Assembly: GCA_014529385.2 (NCBI GenBank)
Contig: CM043957.1
Span: 65,485,003 to 65,549,002 of the forward strand
Direction of reading: 5' to 3'
DNA: 64,000 nucleotides
From: Adiantum capillus-veneris
Taxonomy: Eukaryota; Streptophyta; Polypodiopsida; Polypodiales; Pteridaceae
In this document: positions 32,901 to 45,282 of the stretch, piece after piece
How the letters are laid out: each line of letters starts with the position of its first letter
How positions within the stretch are numbered: the first letter of the stretch is position 1
Notes under the pieces: model-generated
Database searches by the model: none
What the model saw: only the letters and a program-made list of their open reading frames with translations
What the model was told of the DNA's origin: nothing
Made by a program: the position numbers and the translations under genes

Positions 32901-35029
32901 GCAAAGCAAAAACTTAAAACGCTAAGCCCTTGGCTACAATGATGGTCTCAATAGAGTGAGTCGACACCATAAGTTCATGCATAATCTAGAATGGTATGGA
33001 TACATCACAATCCAACATTGCCAGACATAAAATGTGAGCTTATATCCCTATATTACCAAATTTGCTAGTGCCCTTAAGTCCAAATCAATGGACACCACTT
33101 TGGCACCATGTAGAAGCCTTGCTTTGCGTCAAGTCTGTCAAAGACTTGTGCTTTTCACAAGAGGAAATCATGTCCCAATTAAAGGTTGAAATACAAAAAA
33201 AAAGAAATTGTCTAACCTTGTCGTCCCTTAATTGTCAGTTTTCTTGAACTCCAAAAATATTGGCTCTCTTGAGGGTGGATGTTTGCTAGAGTTTACCTGT
33301 CACACATTGAATCTAGCTCAAACATATTGCAAAGTCCCTCCAAGTTCATATGATGATAGCATATTTCAAACATTAGAAGCCTCAATTCAAGATGCTTAAA
33401 TTGAATCCTTGCTTCACATAAGTGATTTTGTGCTTGTAGCTGACAAATGCTCTTGTTTTTTTTTTAATGTTTTCCTTGATAAGTTCTTGATATGCTTCGT
33501 ATTCGACGAGACTTTAGCACAAGATTTCTATCACAACATGGTGTGTTTGATGATGTATAGATAGAGAATCCATGCTTTAACCATATAGGATTGTCTTGAT
33601 CGACTAATGTTCAACAATAGTTTTCCTAGGAGCCATGCCCTAGCAAAATTGAAAATCTAAAATGCGACATAGAGAGACACTTATCGGCTTCCCCATTTGT
33701 AATTAGTGGTCCACCATGCCAAGCACTTTTGCCACCTTCTTCAAGCGAAGGTAGGTGAGAAGAAATGTACATGACAAGTAACAATCCGTGCCTTAACTTG
33801 CCTTACTACAATAGGATGACTTACCAATAGGTGATCCCTTGCCTTTACATAATATTTTTCCCGTCTCAAATGCATCTCGTAGCCATTGCACGTTTTACTC
33901 AATTGATGGAAAAGTTCATAGTGCACCTTGCTTTTGGAGTAGTTCCCTCTTGGGGTAGCATACCGCCCCACTTGCAAGATTGTGCATGATGTCATAGCGA
34001 TTGAACACATTCTTCACAAAGATAAAAATCAACGCCATAACTTAGGAAGTGTGTACTTTGACTTGCCCTTTCGTTGTCATGGATAACCTAAGTGGATTGG
34101 CTTGCTGCATGCCAAGCAGAATCTCCACAAAAATAAAAGCCAAGTGCATATCTGGTAAATAACTCATGTCGATGTGCCTTGCCATCATATTAATCTGACA
34201 AAATTTGAGCAAGAAGAAATTGATAATTTTTGTCTGCCTAATTTTCCTCGGCCTTCAGCACCTTGCTGATGCAGCAATACCAATTGTTGAAATGTTATTT
34301 CCAACTTTAAAATCAAATTCCCTTGCCTTGCCGTTGGTGCAACCAAACTGTGTCGACCATAGAAGATGACACATGCACCTATGGACGGACTACTAAGTGC
34401 ATGGCAAAGGGTTAGAGTAGACAAAAGATTCGGAGCAGGGAGGTGGTAGTAGTTGTGTATCTCTCATGAAGTTTTTTAGGCCAAAAAGGCTTAAAAAGGG
34501 CCAGATGGGGTGGCAAGAGAAGGATTTCAAAGCACTAATGTTTTTCTTAAAGATGAAGAGCTTGAAGTGATCTTTGGTCCAAACAGCTCATCAAACGGAG
34601 CTATAGGCAAGATATTGAAGTTTGAAGCTGAAGGTTTTTGTATATCTGAGACGAACAGGGTAGGTGATGACATATGGTTGAAGCTAGTTTCAATGGATGG
34701 ATGTAAAATTCTTGAGATGTGGAGTGTGTTGGTTCTTTCAGATCATCAATCGAAGCCAGTATAGAAGAGATATGACTAGTTGAAGTTTTGTCAAGGACTG
34801 ATTTTGATCTAGGTTCATTGCATTGGGAAATGTGCCATCAGGTATTTTTTGGTCCTTTACAAGGTTTTGGAGTGGGGTATACGCAATATGGAGTTGATCG
34901 GATTTGAATTCTTGTCAATTGGATTCTCGGGCACCAATTCATGTCAATGGGAAGTCGATGACATATGCTAGAGAGAGGGTGCCAAATAATTTTAAGCCAT
35001 TTTTGTGACCTCCATTGGTAGTCTTAGGA
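29901..35029. other. Long stretch without a recognisable feature
   Basis: I see no gene, LTR or clear repeat here. Frames are short (at most 89 codons: 34,010-33,741 minus; 34,510-34,764 plus is 84 codons) and unrecognised. Base composition is ordinary AT-rich plant non-coding DNA. Confidence 0.5.
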
Positions 35030-35866
35030 AGTTCAAAGTGCAGCACGGAGGAGAAGGATTGAAGTCAACATGATGAAGATCCCACTGGATTTTACAAATT
35101 GAGCAATTGGAAAGTTGGCATTAAAAAAAGGTTTTTTGAAAGAACACCATATTAGAGAGTTTAAGATTGTAGAGCCAACTTGAGAATCACCAATGCCTTG
35201 AAGATACGGCCATATGGAAAATATTAGACTGTTTTCCAAGGGCAAAGACTTCCGCAAGGTAGTACTTGAAAATTTCTTCCAAACTATGCTCTCAAAATTT
35301 TAGCTAAGATTTGGCCATGTGGTTAAATTGCTCTTCCAAATTGCTCACATGTGATTCATCGAGTTGCTCTACATTTTTTGCTCAATTTTCCTATAGTGCC
35401 TCCTTGCTCATGTCTGATTCTCCTCAAGCTTTCACTTGCCTTCAAGATTTCAAGGCACTGACTCTTGTAGATATGCTAAGCTTCCCCTTGAGCTTAAGAA
35501 GGGCTGCACACACCTCAAGAGCTCCGAGCTCCAAGATCTAACCGATCTCCTTTACGTGCAACTGATCCTTGTTTGATCCACTCCGATCAAGCGCCGCTTT
35601 GCTTGAGGCAAGCTCACATGCTCCAATCTGCTCTCCAAGCTCTGCAATCCTTGCAAACTCTTAAAATTTTCACAAGATCCCTCTTCTTTGAGAGGGGGAT
35701 ATGCGCGTTGGTGGTCCGCGATCCAAGATCTTGCCCCATCTTTGTCGGGTCCTCATTGAAAAGCTTCAATCCAACACCGTCGAACCGGATCTACTTTCGC
35801 CAAGTGTGTGCCGAGATCCATCACTTTCGTGTCCCGTTGGGAAGCCGTCGTGCACATCGATCGCTA
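35030..35866 (-). pseudogene. Decayed internal region (gag-like) of an LTR element
   Basis: Directly downstream of the primer site the minus strand encodes a protein-like, Lys/Glu-rich sequence with several stops (ELASSKAALDRSGSNKDQL, then LEVCAALLKLKGKLS, then NLEEQFNHMAKS). It is probably the N-terminal part of a gag. Family not assigned beyond association with the LTR at 35,886. Confidence 0.4.
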
Positions 35867-35883
35867 CCATAGCTCTGATACCA
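35867..35883 (-). promoter_or_regulatory. Primer binding site, initiator Met tRNA type
   Basis: The minus strand reads CTTCA-AC-TGGTATCAGAGCTATGG. The position and sequence are those of copia-type elements. Confidence 0.8.
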
Positions 35884-35885
35884 GT

Positions 35886-36105
35886 TGAAGAGTGCATGTG
35901 TGCAGATACGTGCATGTGCGATGTGGATGCGGTGCGGTGAGTGGGTGTGATAAGGGGAGAGGGGGAGAGAGACTGTCATGGGGTGGAGTAGGACTCTAAG
36001 TGAGCTACTCCTTACTCTTGGTATATGTACAAGAATAAGGTGACTCGTGGGCGGGCGTCCATAGCCTGGGCAACCGGGCAAGGCATAGACGCCCTTACCC
36101 CAACA
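35886..36105 (-). repeat. LTR of a minus-strand, probably copia, element
   Basis: About 220 bp from TGTTGGGGTAAGGG (36,105) to ...CTCTTCA (35,886) on the minus strand. Its size and ends resemble the LTR of the copia copy at 53,367 (213 bp, TGTTGGGATT...CTTCA). Its partner LTR was not found. Confidence 0.65.
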
Positions 36106-37264
36106 ATTATCATATATCGATCTTTCTTTGATGAAATTGCACTGATGAGAAGCAATGGATTTATCCAAAATGGGAGACAACCTGAGGCAATAGTCTTTGC
36201 AATAATGGGGAGTTCTAATTATCGAGCGGGAAAAACCGATCAGCAAAAACAAATTTCGAGCAAATCCGAGGACAATTTGATACAAGAGCACCATGAGCAA
36301 AGAGAATAATTATTTCATGTTGTTTTTTAATAGATTGATAAAAATTTAGACTTTTGAACCATGATGAAAATTGAATATTTGAACCATAGGTAGTCTCTTC
36401 ATGCTAGAGACATAACACAATTCCAGGTGACATACTCTCTCTCAAAAATAGTATACCAAAAATTTGGCACCTGGATGTTGCAAAAAAATCAATAGAACCT
36501 CGCAAGCCTATAATGGTGTCTGAGAACCTCCCAATGCCTAAAACAACTCCACTTTTGTAAGTGCGGCAATTGATTGTCAAAAATAAGAACAAGTTTCAAA
36601 CCTCTTTGAGGTCCAAAGACTTTTATGTGTTGGCTCATTGTTGGCAGAGCGTAAAACAAGCTGTGACTATATGAAATAGGTCGAATATAGGGGCCAATGT
36701 TCACAAAAAAATTGGCCTTTAATATATTTTCAAAGGACTAGTTTTGAGATTTTTGACTAGTTTGGAGTGTCATCTTGATGGGAATCGGTTAAATTTGGAG
36801 GGTAAAAACCCTTAAATTTTCACTATAAATGGTGAACACTGACAGGGATATTGAAAAGATAATATTTACCTTAAATTTTTTTAGCAAATCTAAATAACGT
36901 TCAAGTTAATCCACAATCTTCAATGAGATAAAAGCCATTAGTGGTGCTATATTATGTCAAGATAAATAAAATTATTCTCAAATTATTGCTCATTTAAGAT
37001 CGTCTTTGAGAGTTCATTACTGTTGCCGAAGCCGCCTAAACGAGCACACCCTAAACCTATTTGGTGTTAATAATACCGAATGCCATCTCCACCATGCCAT
37101 GGCGAACACACTGTGCTCATTTATTTAACACAATTCGATACTCAAAAAAGTATGTGCCAATGATTTTTTTTCTAAATGGAACACGAGAACCTACAAAGAT
37201 GCGTCTTGGGAAGTAGGAGAAGGAAAGGAAGAGCCAGGGAAGGTGTTTAAGCGTGTAAAATAAG
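36106..37264. other. No assignable feature
   Basis: AT-rich, short frames only. Nothing recognised. Confidence 0.5.
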
Positions 37265-37270
37265 AAACAT

Positions 37271-37354
<84 letters not shown>
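37265..37354. repeat. (CT)n(CA)n compound microsatellite
   Basis: About 29 CT units pass directly into about 16 CA units. On the opposite strand this reads (TG)n(AG)n, the same order seen in the 51-59 kb tracts. Confidence 0.95.
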
Positions 37355-37357
<3 letters not shown>

Positions 37358-37804
37358 GAGCACTAGAATCGTTGCATAGGTTCCACATGGCCTGTCCCAA
37401 TGCTACACACACCTTGTTTTTTCTCAATTTTTGTGGGCTCACCAATAGCATGAGTCTCGAGAGGTCTGTGTTGTTTCACCTCATGAGAAGGGAAGTGGTT
37501 TTGTATGCCGGCCTCCTCTGCAATTCCTCTCCCTACCTGCGGACAGACTCTCAAAGTAGTTATTTCTATTTTATGTCACCCCATCTCTATGGACTTAGCA
37601 CAAATGAAATTGGATGCGGCCTTACACAAGACATTCGCATGGGAGAAACAAGAGGGTATTGCTATTCAAAAAGGCATATTGTGAAGGTGAGGGGAGCACC
37701 CGAGGAGCATGCCTTGAGGACGAGGGGGGGAGATTACTCTTGTTGCAAGATATTATTGCAAGGGAGGGGCTACTCTTCTTTGATCTCTCAAAGACGTGCA
37801 GGAA

Positions 37805-37864
<60 letters not shown>

Positions 37865-39850
37865 TCTAAGGACAGGGAGACGCACACTCATTTTTGGGTT
37901 TTTTTGGGGCGGGAGGGGGGATCCGGAGGGGGGAGGAAATCTCGGCCACTTTTCAATTTGTTAAGAAGAGAGCTGTTAATAATGTCTCCACTTGAGCTTT
38001 TTGGCCACTATCGTATGAAATCACTTTGACATAGGGTTAACGAAGGTCGAGCATTGTGATGATGCTCTTGCTTGCTTCATGGAATCCACCACTGTATTGC
38101 TGCTAGCACAGCAAGTCCTCCTCTCATCATTCACCAAAGCTGCCCTTCAATGTTGCCATCTGCTATTGTCCGTTCAACACTGTGTCCTCTGTTTACCTGC
38201 AACAATGTCATCGCGCAACAATGTCCTCTGTTTACCTGCAACAATGCCGTCGCACTGCTACTTTGCAGCCATGTAAGCCCACTTAGTTCACTAAGCAAAA
38301 AACATGTCTCATCCCCCTTGTCTATAATCAACAAGTTACCTTGGCGACCTGGTTTGCTGCAGCAACTAGTCCGCGCCCGTGCGGGCTGGTTGCAGCAGCA
38401 AACCAACCTATTAACTTAAATTGTTGCACTTCATAAGGAGAATAGTCAAGCCTTAAAAAATGCTCCATTTTGAGTCACCTTGGTTGCCTGGTTTGCTATT
38501 GCAACCGTTTGCAGTGGAAAAAAATAAGGGGCGTAAAAGTTAACACTATAATAGTGTACATTATAGCATTTATCGTTTTGAATTTCATCCATAGCGTATA
38601 CCATCGTTGTTTCATTATTTTTATGTTCATTTGATTTTCATACAGTGGTGTGATATTCAACAAAAAAAAATTGCAATATGATTTATGTACTCCATGCCAA
38701 AAAGAAAAGGCCCCCCGGGCTTGCTTCCATCGGTGTTGGTTAGCCTTCGAAACTCTCCCCAAACAACCCCATGGTGTTGGCCGATTTTCAAAATAAAATA
38801 TTATTTTAAACACGGCACAGTCACTTTTGATATCTGTATTTTATACATTTTCACTAATCAATTTTATAAAAAGACGATCAAATTAGTGCAATCAATTAAA
38901 TGATAATAAATATTGCAACCACCCCTATTACAAGACAAGAAAAATAGTCCAACTCGTCTCATTTCCATGGTAAGGAAAAAAGGCCACGGGCTTTCCCACA
39001 CCGGTGTCGGCCGGCTTTCAAAAAATTTCTATGCCCGATGTTGTGCTTTGCGAATCAACAATAATAAACAAATACCGAAAGGAGCGTCAGTGTTGGGGTC
39101 AGTGCTCTCTTGGGCTTGAACTAAGTAGTAAGTACTCTTGTTTGGGCAATTGTTTTGTAACACTAAGTACTAACAGATGGCTTTTATAAACATAAAAAAG
39201 ACCATCTCTACAAAAGGATATAAGAATATATATTTTTTCAGAAAAACATCTTGAAATTTTATTAGAATTTATGACTTAGAAATTACCATAATTTTCTCCA
39301 AAGGGATTGTATTTTGAAATGGAGAAAGAGAAAAATTCAGTGTTTTCTTTCCTCATAACCAACCTATGGTAGAAGCAAGGTGTAAAAAACTTCTTTCTAG
39401 TTTGACAAATAACTTTCGAGAAATAAATTTTCTGAACTTGGTAGGAAAACAAGACACTTTAGTGTCTCAACACACGTTAGTAAATTGTCTCAACACACGT
39501 TAGTGTCCAATTACACCACTAGTGTTACAGTTGTATTATGATTCATGGACAAACATTTCTATTGTCACTTGTAGCTTTTTGTGCATTGTATGTTATAAGC
39601 ATGGTTTGTAACATTGAATTGAAATTTCTTGTGTATTTCGTTTCGTTGAAGTGCACTACCATATTACATTGAGACTAAGGCGGGTCGCATGATATTGGAT
39701 CCGCCTTGCATTTTCATGTTGTTATGTTCCAACAAAGAATAATTCTAGCATGTAGTCTCAAAGGACTTGCTCGATTATTTTGTTGCTTGAAAATGCTCGC
39801 TTGCCAATTTGTATAACGCGATAATATTGTAAGCCATTGACATCATGGTT
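37355..39850. other. No assignable gene; one (CT)n tract and a short duplication
   Basis: (CT)n at 37,806-37,861. A 39-bp near-exact tandem repeat (TGTCCTCTGTTTACCTGC...) starts at 38,183 and 38,222. Frames up to 165 codons (37,372-37,869) end in Ser-Leu repeat translation and are not convincing. A short CAACACACGTTAGT duplication lies near 39,470-39,500. Confidence 0.5.
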
Positions 39851-39859
39851 ATAGGCTGC

Positions 39860-40905
39860 GAGTGTTTCAATTAAGAGCAGCATATTTGCTTTGGAATTGG
39901 TTTGATGAGTCCCCTTTTAATACTTGAGTCAAGGGTTCCATTATACAGCACTTGGTTGGCCATTTTTGTAATGGGGGATTTGAGATCATCCCAAAATTCA
40001 ATAAAAAGTTATACAGTCAACACATCCCACCCAAGGGAATTCACTTTACCTGACCTCAAGCTGACATATGGTCTGATAGAGGTGATCATATGGTGTGATA
40101 GCATATTTGCTTTGGAATTGGTTTGATGAGTCCCCTTTTAATACTTGAGTCAAGGGTAGGTTGCGAGTGTTTCAATTGCAAGCAACATATGGTCTGATAG
40201 CATATTTGCTTTGGAATTGGTTTGATGAGTCCCCTTTTAATACTTGAGTCAAGGGTAGGTTGCGAGTGTTTCAATTGCGAGAAACATATTTGCTTTGGAA
40301 TTGGTTTGATGAGTCCCCTTTTAATACTTGAGTCAAGGGTTCCATTATACAGCACTTGGTTGGCCATTTTTGTAATGGGGGATTTGAGATCATCCCAAAA
40401 TTCAATAAAAAGTTATACAGTCAACACGTCCCACCCAAGGGAATTCACTTTACCTGACCTCAAGCTGACATATGGTTTGATAGAGGTGATCATATGGTCT
40501 GATAGTATATTTGCTTTGGAATTGGTTTGATGAGTCCCCTTTTAATACTTGAGTCAAGGGTAGGTTGCGAGTGTTTCAATTGCGAGCAGCATATGGTCTG
40601 ATAGCATATTTGCTTTGGAATTGGTTTGATGAGTCCCCTTTTAATACTTGAGTCAAGGGTAGGTTGCGAGTGTTTCAATTGCGAGCAACATATTTGCTTT
40701 GGAATTGGTTTGATGAGTCCCCTTGTAATACTTGAGTCAAGGGTTCCATTATACAGCACTTGGTTGGCCATTTTTGTAATGGGGGATTTGAGATCATCCC
40801 AAAATTCAATAAAAAGTCACACAGTCAACACGTCCCACCCAAGGGAATTCACTTTACCTGACCTCAAGCTTATATATGGTCTCATAGAGGTGATCAAGCA
40901 TCATC
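39860..40905. repeat. Higher-order tandem repeat, 404-bp super-unit
   Basis: The word ATATTTGCTTTGGAATTGG occurs at 39,892, 40,103, 40,202, 40,286, 40,507, 40,606 and 40,690. Intervals are 211, 99, 84, 221, 99 and 84 bp. The 404-bp block (long unit plus 99 plus 84) is itself repeated, giving about 2.5 copies. The minus-strand frames of 93 codons repeat the peptide LDSSIKRGLIKPIPKQIC because both short units are multiples of three; I take this as chance rather than a gene. Confidence 0.92.
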
Positions 40906-40953
40906 TTAGCCATTTTATTGTGGTCCTTCACTTCATTCCCCTCCCCATCAATA

Positions 40954-41043
40954 AGATTGTTGTATGTATTCTTAATACTATCCACTCACAATTGTGAGTT
41001 TTGAAAAAAAAAAAAAGAGAGAGAGAGAGAGATTGTTGTATGT
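40954..41043 (+). mobile_element. Extremely 5'-truncated LINE-type insertion with 14-bp target duplication
   Basis: AGATTGTTGTATGT at 40,954-40,967 is repeated exactly at 41,030-41,043. Between them lie about 36 bp of element ending CCACTCACAATTGTGAGTTTTG, then A13, then (GA)n. The same 3' end occurs at 46,233-46,270 and, reversed, at 45,022-45,060. Confidence 0.8.
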
Positions 41044-41744
41044 GTCCCATCTTAAATACCAAGTCAAAAACAAAGAAAAGACTATTATCTTTCCCATGTG
41101 GCACTTATCCATGTGGCACTTATCCAAATGCTCAATATAATGTTTATTAGTAAAAGCTTTAATTTGGAAGATCTACAATGTTTGATATCGTTTTGATCGA
41201 TGATAATCGTTACGCTATGTGAGCATCCTCTAGCCTCATGTAACAAAAGCTCTTAGGCCAACCGAGTAATAGAGACCTTTTAAGCCAATAAAAATCCTCA
41301 TTGAAAGAAATCAATAATATAAAAATTGCATTTATGTTTTAATAATTTCAAATAAAGGCAATGCTTAATTGATTCCTTTGTATTTCAAAACAAAGTATAA
41401 TCAATATATCATGATGTGATAAAAAAATGGATAAACTTTCTTGGAGACTTTTTTTTTTTCCTTTTTGGTCAACTGTAGTGGTGGCAAAGTCTTTAGTGTT
41501 TGGTTGTTTTCTTTAAAGCTTTGGAGATAATGTAACCATGGTTTCAAGTGCTAAGTGGGCTATGATAATTTTGATTTAGACCCCAAAGACAACATGATTC
41601 TAACCTTCAAATCAATTAGTATCATATTTTCCTCATTTTTTGATATCATTCCCTAAAGAAAACGTTTTTTCTTCAACATTTTGACATTTGATAAACTCTA
41701 GAGCAATTTAACTAGTGGGCAATCACACCCTTTGAAATCTCTTG

Positions 41745-41748
<4 letters not shown>
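41044..41748. other. No assignable feature
   Basis: AT-rich, no ORF or repeat recognised beyond a tandem ATGTGGCACTTATCCA word at about 41,096-41,125. Confidence 0.5.
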
Positions 41749-41814
<66 letters not shown>

Positions 41815-42004
41815 AAACAAAGTTTTGAGTTCTAGACTTGTTAGATAAATTGTTGGAATCTCTCTCAATGAATAAGAAGAGGAAACTATAATAATCTTTG
41901 AGTGTGGTAAATTGGTTATCAGAGTTTCCTCTTAAATACGAGGTCTTAAGTTCAAAACTTTTCAGATTGAGCTTTGAGGTCTCTTGATGTATTGATATGA
42001 CATG

Positions 42005-42059
<55 letters not shown>

Positions 42060-42139
42060 TCAAATGGATCGACCAAATTTGAAGCCTTGACTAAATGGAT
42101 CTCTTTGAATTCTATTAGAATTTCTTTTTTGGTGGGTTG

Positions 42140-42189
<50 letters not shown>

Positions 42190-42444
42190 ACACACTTTCT
42201 CTTTTTTTTTTTGCGCGATGTGTGGAAGCATCAAGAGCTACGATTTCCTAAAGCTCTTTAAGATAAAGTATCAAAGTAGAGTCACCCATCAAATTTGAGG
42301 GCTAATAGCCTTCATAAAAGAAAAGTAGAGCCACCCTTTAAATGACACAAGGACGCCTCCAAGATTTAGCTCTCTCTCTCTCTCTCTCTCTCATACTACT
42401 TCACATGTAGCTTTGGTCCCATGGGTCATATTTGATCTTCGAGG

Positions 42445-42513
<69 letters not shown>
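41749..42513 (-). repeat. Cluster of (CT)n and (CT)n(CA)n tracts
   Basis: CT tracts at 41,749-41,783 (with CA to 41,810), 42,009-42,056, 42,145-42,185, 42,370-42,392 and 42,447-42,483 (with CA to 42,513). All read GA on the minus strand. The 136-codon minus frame across them is a repeat translation. Confidence 0.95.
42393..42445 (+). mobile_element. 53-bp 3' fragment of the window's LINE, between two (CT)n tracts
   Basis: Matches the 3' end of the LINE at 51,268-51,320 (sense strand minus there) at about 48 of 53 positions, including TTTGGTCCCAT and GGTCATATTTGA and ending CGAGGA. It is flanked by (CT)11 on the 5' side and by (CT)n(CA)n on the 3' side, the same arrangement as the full LINE copy. 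Confidence 0.75.
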
Positions 42514-42515
<2 letters not shown>

Positions 42516-42886
42516 CGGTTCCTCACACGAGGGTGTAACAAATTTTCAACAAGTGTGTCTCTCCTCTCTTGGCATAGTGTGTCCTTGGGGTGGTGAGAGA
42601 GTGACCGTGGATGTACTGGGAATTCAACTTCTTAAGTTCGCCATGCCCTTCCATTTTGGGGCTATTTGAGATTCCCAGTGTTTGCACTTAACCAAGATGT
42701 AGTGTATTTTTATCACTAAAATTACACATTCTTGATGAGATTCCAAACTTGCCTTGAGGAAAACGGACAAAATGTTACAAGTTTTAGTGTAATGCCATCA
42801 ATGCTTTAAATTTTGACCTAAAATCCAAAAGAATTTTACTGTATTTAAAACAAAAATTTATTAAAATAAATATTTTTGCCAAGCCC

Positions 42887-42925
<39 letters not shown>

Positions 42926-43120
42926 CATGCTCATGTTGTTCCACATTAGGTGTAGGTAGTGCCAATTTGACTCCGAGACCATCCGACTCTTAACACTTTA
43001 TGTAAAGCTACAAGTGCAATGCACATCCGCACGGCTAGAAGGACAATGATACATGCAGGTGCCAAATGCGAGGTTTTAGCTTAACATTATGCAATATGTG
43101 GAAACTTCGAAAGTTCAGCA
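42514..43120 (-). repeat. Diverged copy of the GA-satellite unit and flank
   Basis: 42,515-42,860 matches the reversed repeat unit (CCATGCCCTTCCATTTTGGG, then TTGCCTTGAGGAAAAC). It is followed by (CT)n at 42,891-42,920, and 42,925-43,120 resembles 63,310-63,510. It is an older, shorter version of the right-arm block. Confidence 0.65.
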
Positions 43121-44282
43121 TTTTTGAAAGTATAAATTTCAAGGCTAGGTGTGCATTTATGTAGAAAAAACAACTGATAAAATCACAAGACCTGCTAGGC
43201 ATGATAAAAATTTCTTTTTGACATACAATTTTTCAAGCCCCCTTTCATATGTTTTGTGTAATGCAATCAACTTATATAATTTGCCATATATAACGTTAAC
43301 TTAAAGATATAAATACAGAAAATGACATGCAATTTTGAGATTGTTTTGATAGGCAAAATAGCCCTTGACAAGAAAAATAGGCGTCAATTTTAGGCCTTGA
43401 TCTGAAGCTAGATCCCACTTTAAAATCACTACATCTCTAAGCTTTAAAAAAAAACATAAGCACATAGAATTAAATTAAAGAAGCACCTTTAAGCTCTACA
43501 CCCCACTTTAAAAATTCTACATTTTTAAGCTCTAGAGCTCTTTTTACAAATTTAAAATTGTAGATCCCTAAGTTGTAAATCCCAATTCAAAAGCTTTAAA
43601 GTTTTAAGTCCTAAAACTCTAGCGTCTCGGGATGACCCTCCCCCTCCTTGTGGATGCATGCAACCTTTTCACTTTCTTTAATTCAAAGTTTTACCTTCTA
43701 ATAAAAAAAATCTCTGGGTCCTCATTGGATTATTGGAGACCTTACTTTAAAAGTTCTACATCTTTAAGTTCTAAACTTAGCTTTAAAATCTCTAAAAATA
43801 AAAATAAAAAAACTTTAAAGGTTAAAACCCTAAATGATAAATTCCTTCCATAAAGTTTTAACTAACAAAAATGACAACTTTAGTCTATTATCTCAAGTTT
43901 CAAGGAGTGAACCAAATTCTCAAAATGAAAAGGTGGGTAAAAGAACTTCCCAGATTTCAAAATGAAAAGGTGACTCTTGGGATTTGTGGAGCCTCTAAAG
44001 CTCCACCTTTAAAGCCTCTAAAACATGTAAGGATGTGAGCCTTTGATGCTTCGAAAGACATTGGGCAACCCAAAATCTTTTCATTGATATATGAGAGTTC
44101 ATTTCATATTTCAAAACTCAAAACATGTCCATCATTACATTTATACAATTCATTTCAATGAGTGCCCACTATCTTATTTCAACCAATCAACATTTTTGAT
44201 CTATCAAAAAATGCTTAAAAATACAACTCAATTTTTTTTCCTATTTTAGTCAACAAAAATAGAAGGCAACGCTATAGCCTTG
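43121..44282. other. AT-rich stretch, no assignable feature
   Basis: Words such as CTTTAAAA...TCTACA and AAGCTCTA recur loosely between 43,390 and 43,860, suggesting a degenerate simple repeat. No coding frame of note. Confidence 0.45.
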
Positions 44283-45120
44283 CCCTTTGGGCAGGCAAAA
44301 AACAGAGTTCTTTATGGTCACAAAGGAAAGCCAATGGCTTTCAAAAACCCTTCAAATTTCAAATTTGAGAGCTGGAGTGAAACTTCATGGTCTTTCAACG
44401 AAATTTACCTTGTCAACAAACCAACAATTGTATAGTACAAGTTTAAAAGTCAGTAAAAGCTTTGATGACTTTTAAATTTGTTGTACAGATATACGCGGTT
44501 AGTATTAAATGTGGTTTACAATTGCTAGAACTCAAAGTCTTTTCCTTTTCTACCATCTTAGTACTTACCTTTTATTTTTCATTTCAATTAAATATTTTTT
44601 AAAATGAACTAGAGTGTGACAAGTGGATACTCTCTCTTTCTTTGAAAATTTTAAGGTGTACTAGTGTAGCCGACGGCTTCATCGCTGCTCTCTCTCTGTC
44701 TCTCTCTCTCTCCGTGCGTCATTGTGTTTCTCGAACCTCCAAGTGACACTGTCAGATTGATCTCCTGTTGGACACGTGTCAAGGAGGAGAGTCAGAATCC
44801 CCTCCCCCTTTATCTATTAGTATAGATGTATAAATATAAAAGTTCTTTATGGTCGCAAACAAGCTCCAATGGATTTCAAAAACCCTTCAAATTTGATTGT
44901 TTGGAGTGAAACTCCATGATCTTTCAATGAACTATAAATACTAAAAATATAGATAGAGTACTAAGTCTTTGACTTTACCTTTTCAACACACCACACCAGG
45001 CAAAGTGTATAAGTACACAACAAGGTTTTTTTTTTTTTTAATTAGCAAAAATCACAATTGTGAGCAGTATACAACAAGTTTAAAAGTCACTAAAAGCTTT
45101 TATGACTTCTATCTATACTA
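44283..45120. repeat. Two diverged copies of one sequence, about 550 bp apart
   Basis: The block starting AGTTCTTTATGGTC at about 44,305 recurs at about 44,842 (CAATGG, TTTCAAAAACCCTTCAAATTT, GGAGTGAAACT). The part at 44,470-44,640 is also homologous, in reverse, to the palindrome centre at 58,500-58,690. Confidence 0.7.
45022..45060 (-). mobile_element. Ultra-short LINE-type 3' end with poly(A)
   Basis: On the minus strand: CTCACAATTGTG, TTTTTGCTAATT, then A14, flanked by CTTGTTGTATAC and CTTGTTGTGTAC, an 11-of-12 target duplication. The diverged paralogue near 44,427-44,450 lacks the insert, so it serves as an empty site. Only about 25 bp of element plus tail were inserted. Confidence 0.65.
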
Positions 45121-45282
45121 TATATCAAGCAGCTTAAATTTTCAAGCCAAGAGAAGGCATCTACTTGTCACTCCTAGGTTCACTTGAAAGAAACTTTGCA
45201 AAATGTTTCATTTCTATGAACCTTGGTGAACCATTTCAGTATTCAACCTGACAAGTTTAAAAAAAAGGAATTGACTCTCCTT

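Noticed and set aside
34510-34764. 84-codon plus-strand frame
   Set aside because: Reads somewhat protein-like, but is isolated, short and without a recognised motif; not enough to call a gene.
35573-36300. Frames of about 99-159 codons on both strands
   Set aside because: They overlap the LTR, primer site and gag relic on the minus strand and have no domain of their own.
37372-37869. 165-codon plus-strand frame
   Set aside because: The end is CT-repeat translation and the rest matches nothing; the overlapping frames are equally long.
39892-40760. Hammerhead-ribozyme-like word TTGATGAGTCCCC in the tandem repeat
   Set aside because: The CUGAUGA core is imperfect and the required GAAA segment with matching stems is not present downstream.
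40086-40771. Repeat protein LDSSIKRGLIKPIPKQIC encoded by the tandem array
   Set aside because: The frame stays open because two sub-units happen to be multiples of three; nothing outside the array continues it.
39860-40905. Possible CRISPR-like array
   Set aside because: Repeat units are 84-221 bp with no short-repeat/unique-spacer pattern, and this is plant DNA.
43800-43840. Telomere-like AAACCCTAAA word
   Set aside because: A single occurrence, not a tandem telomeric array.
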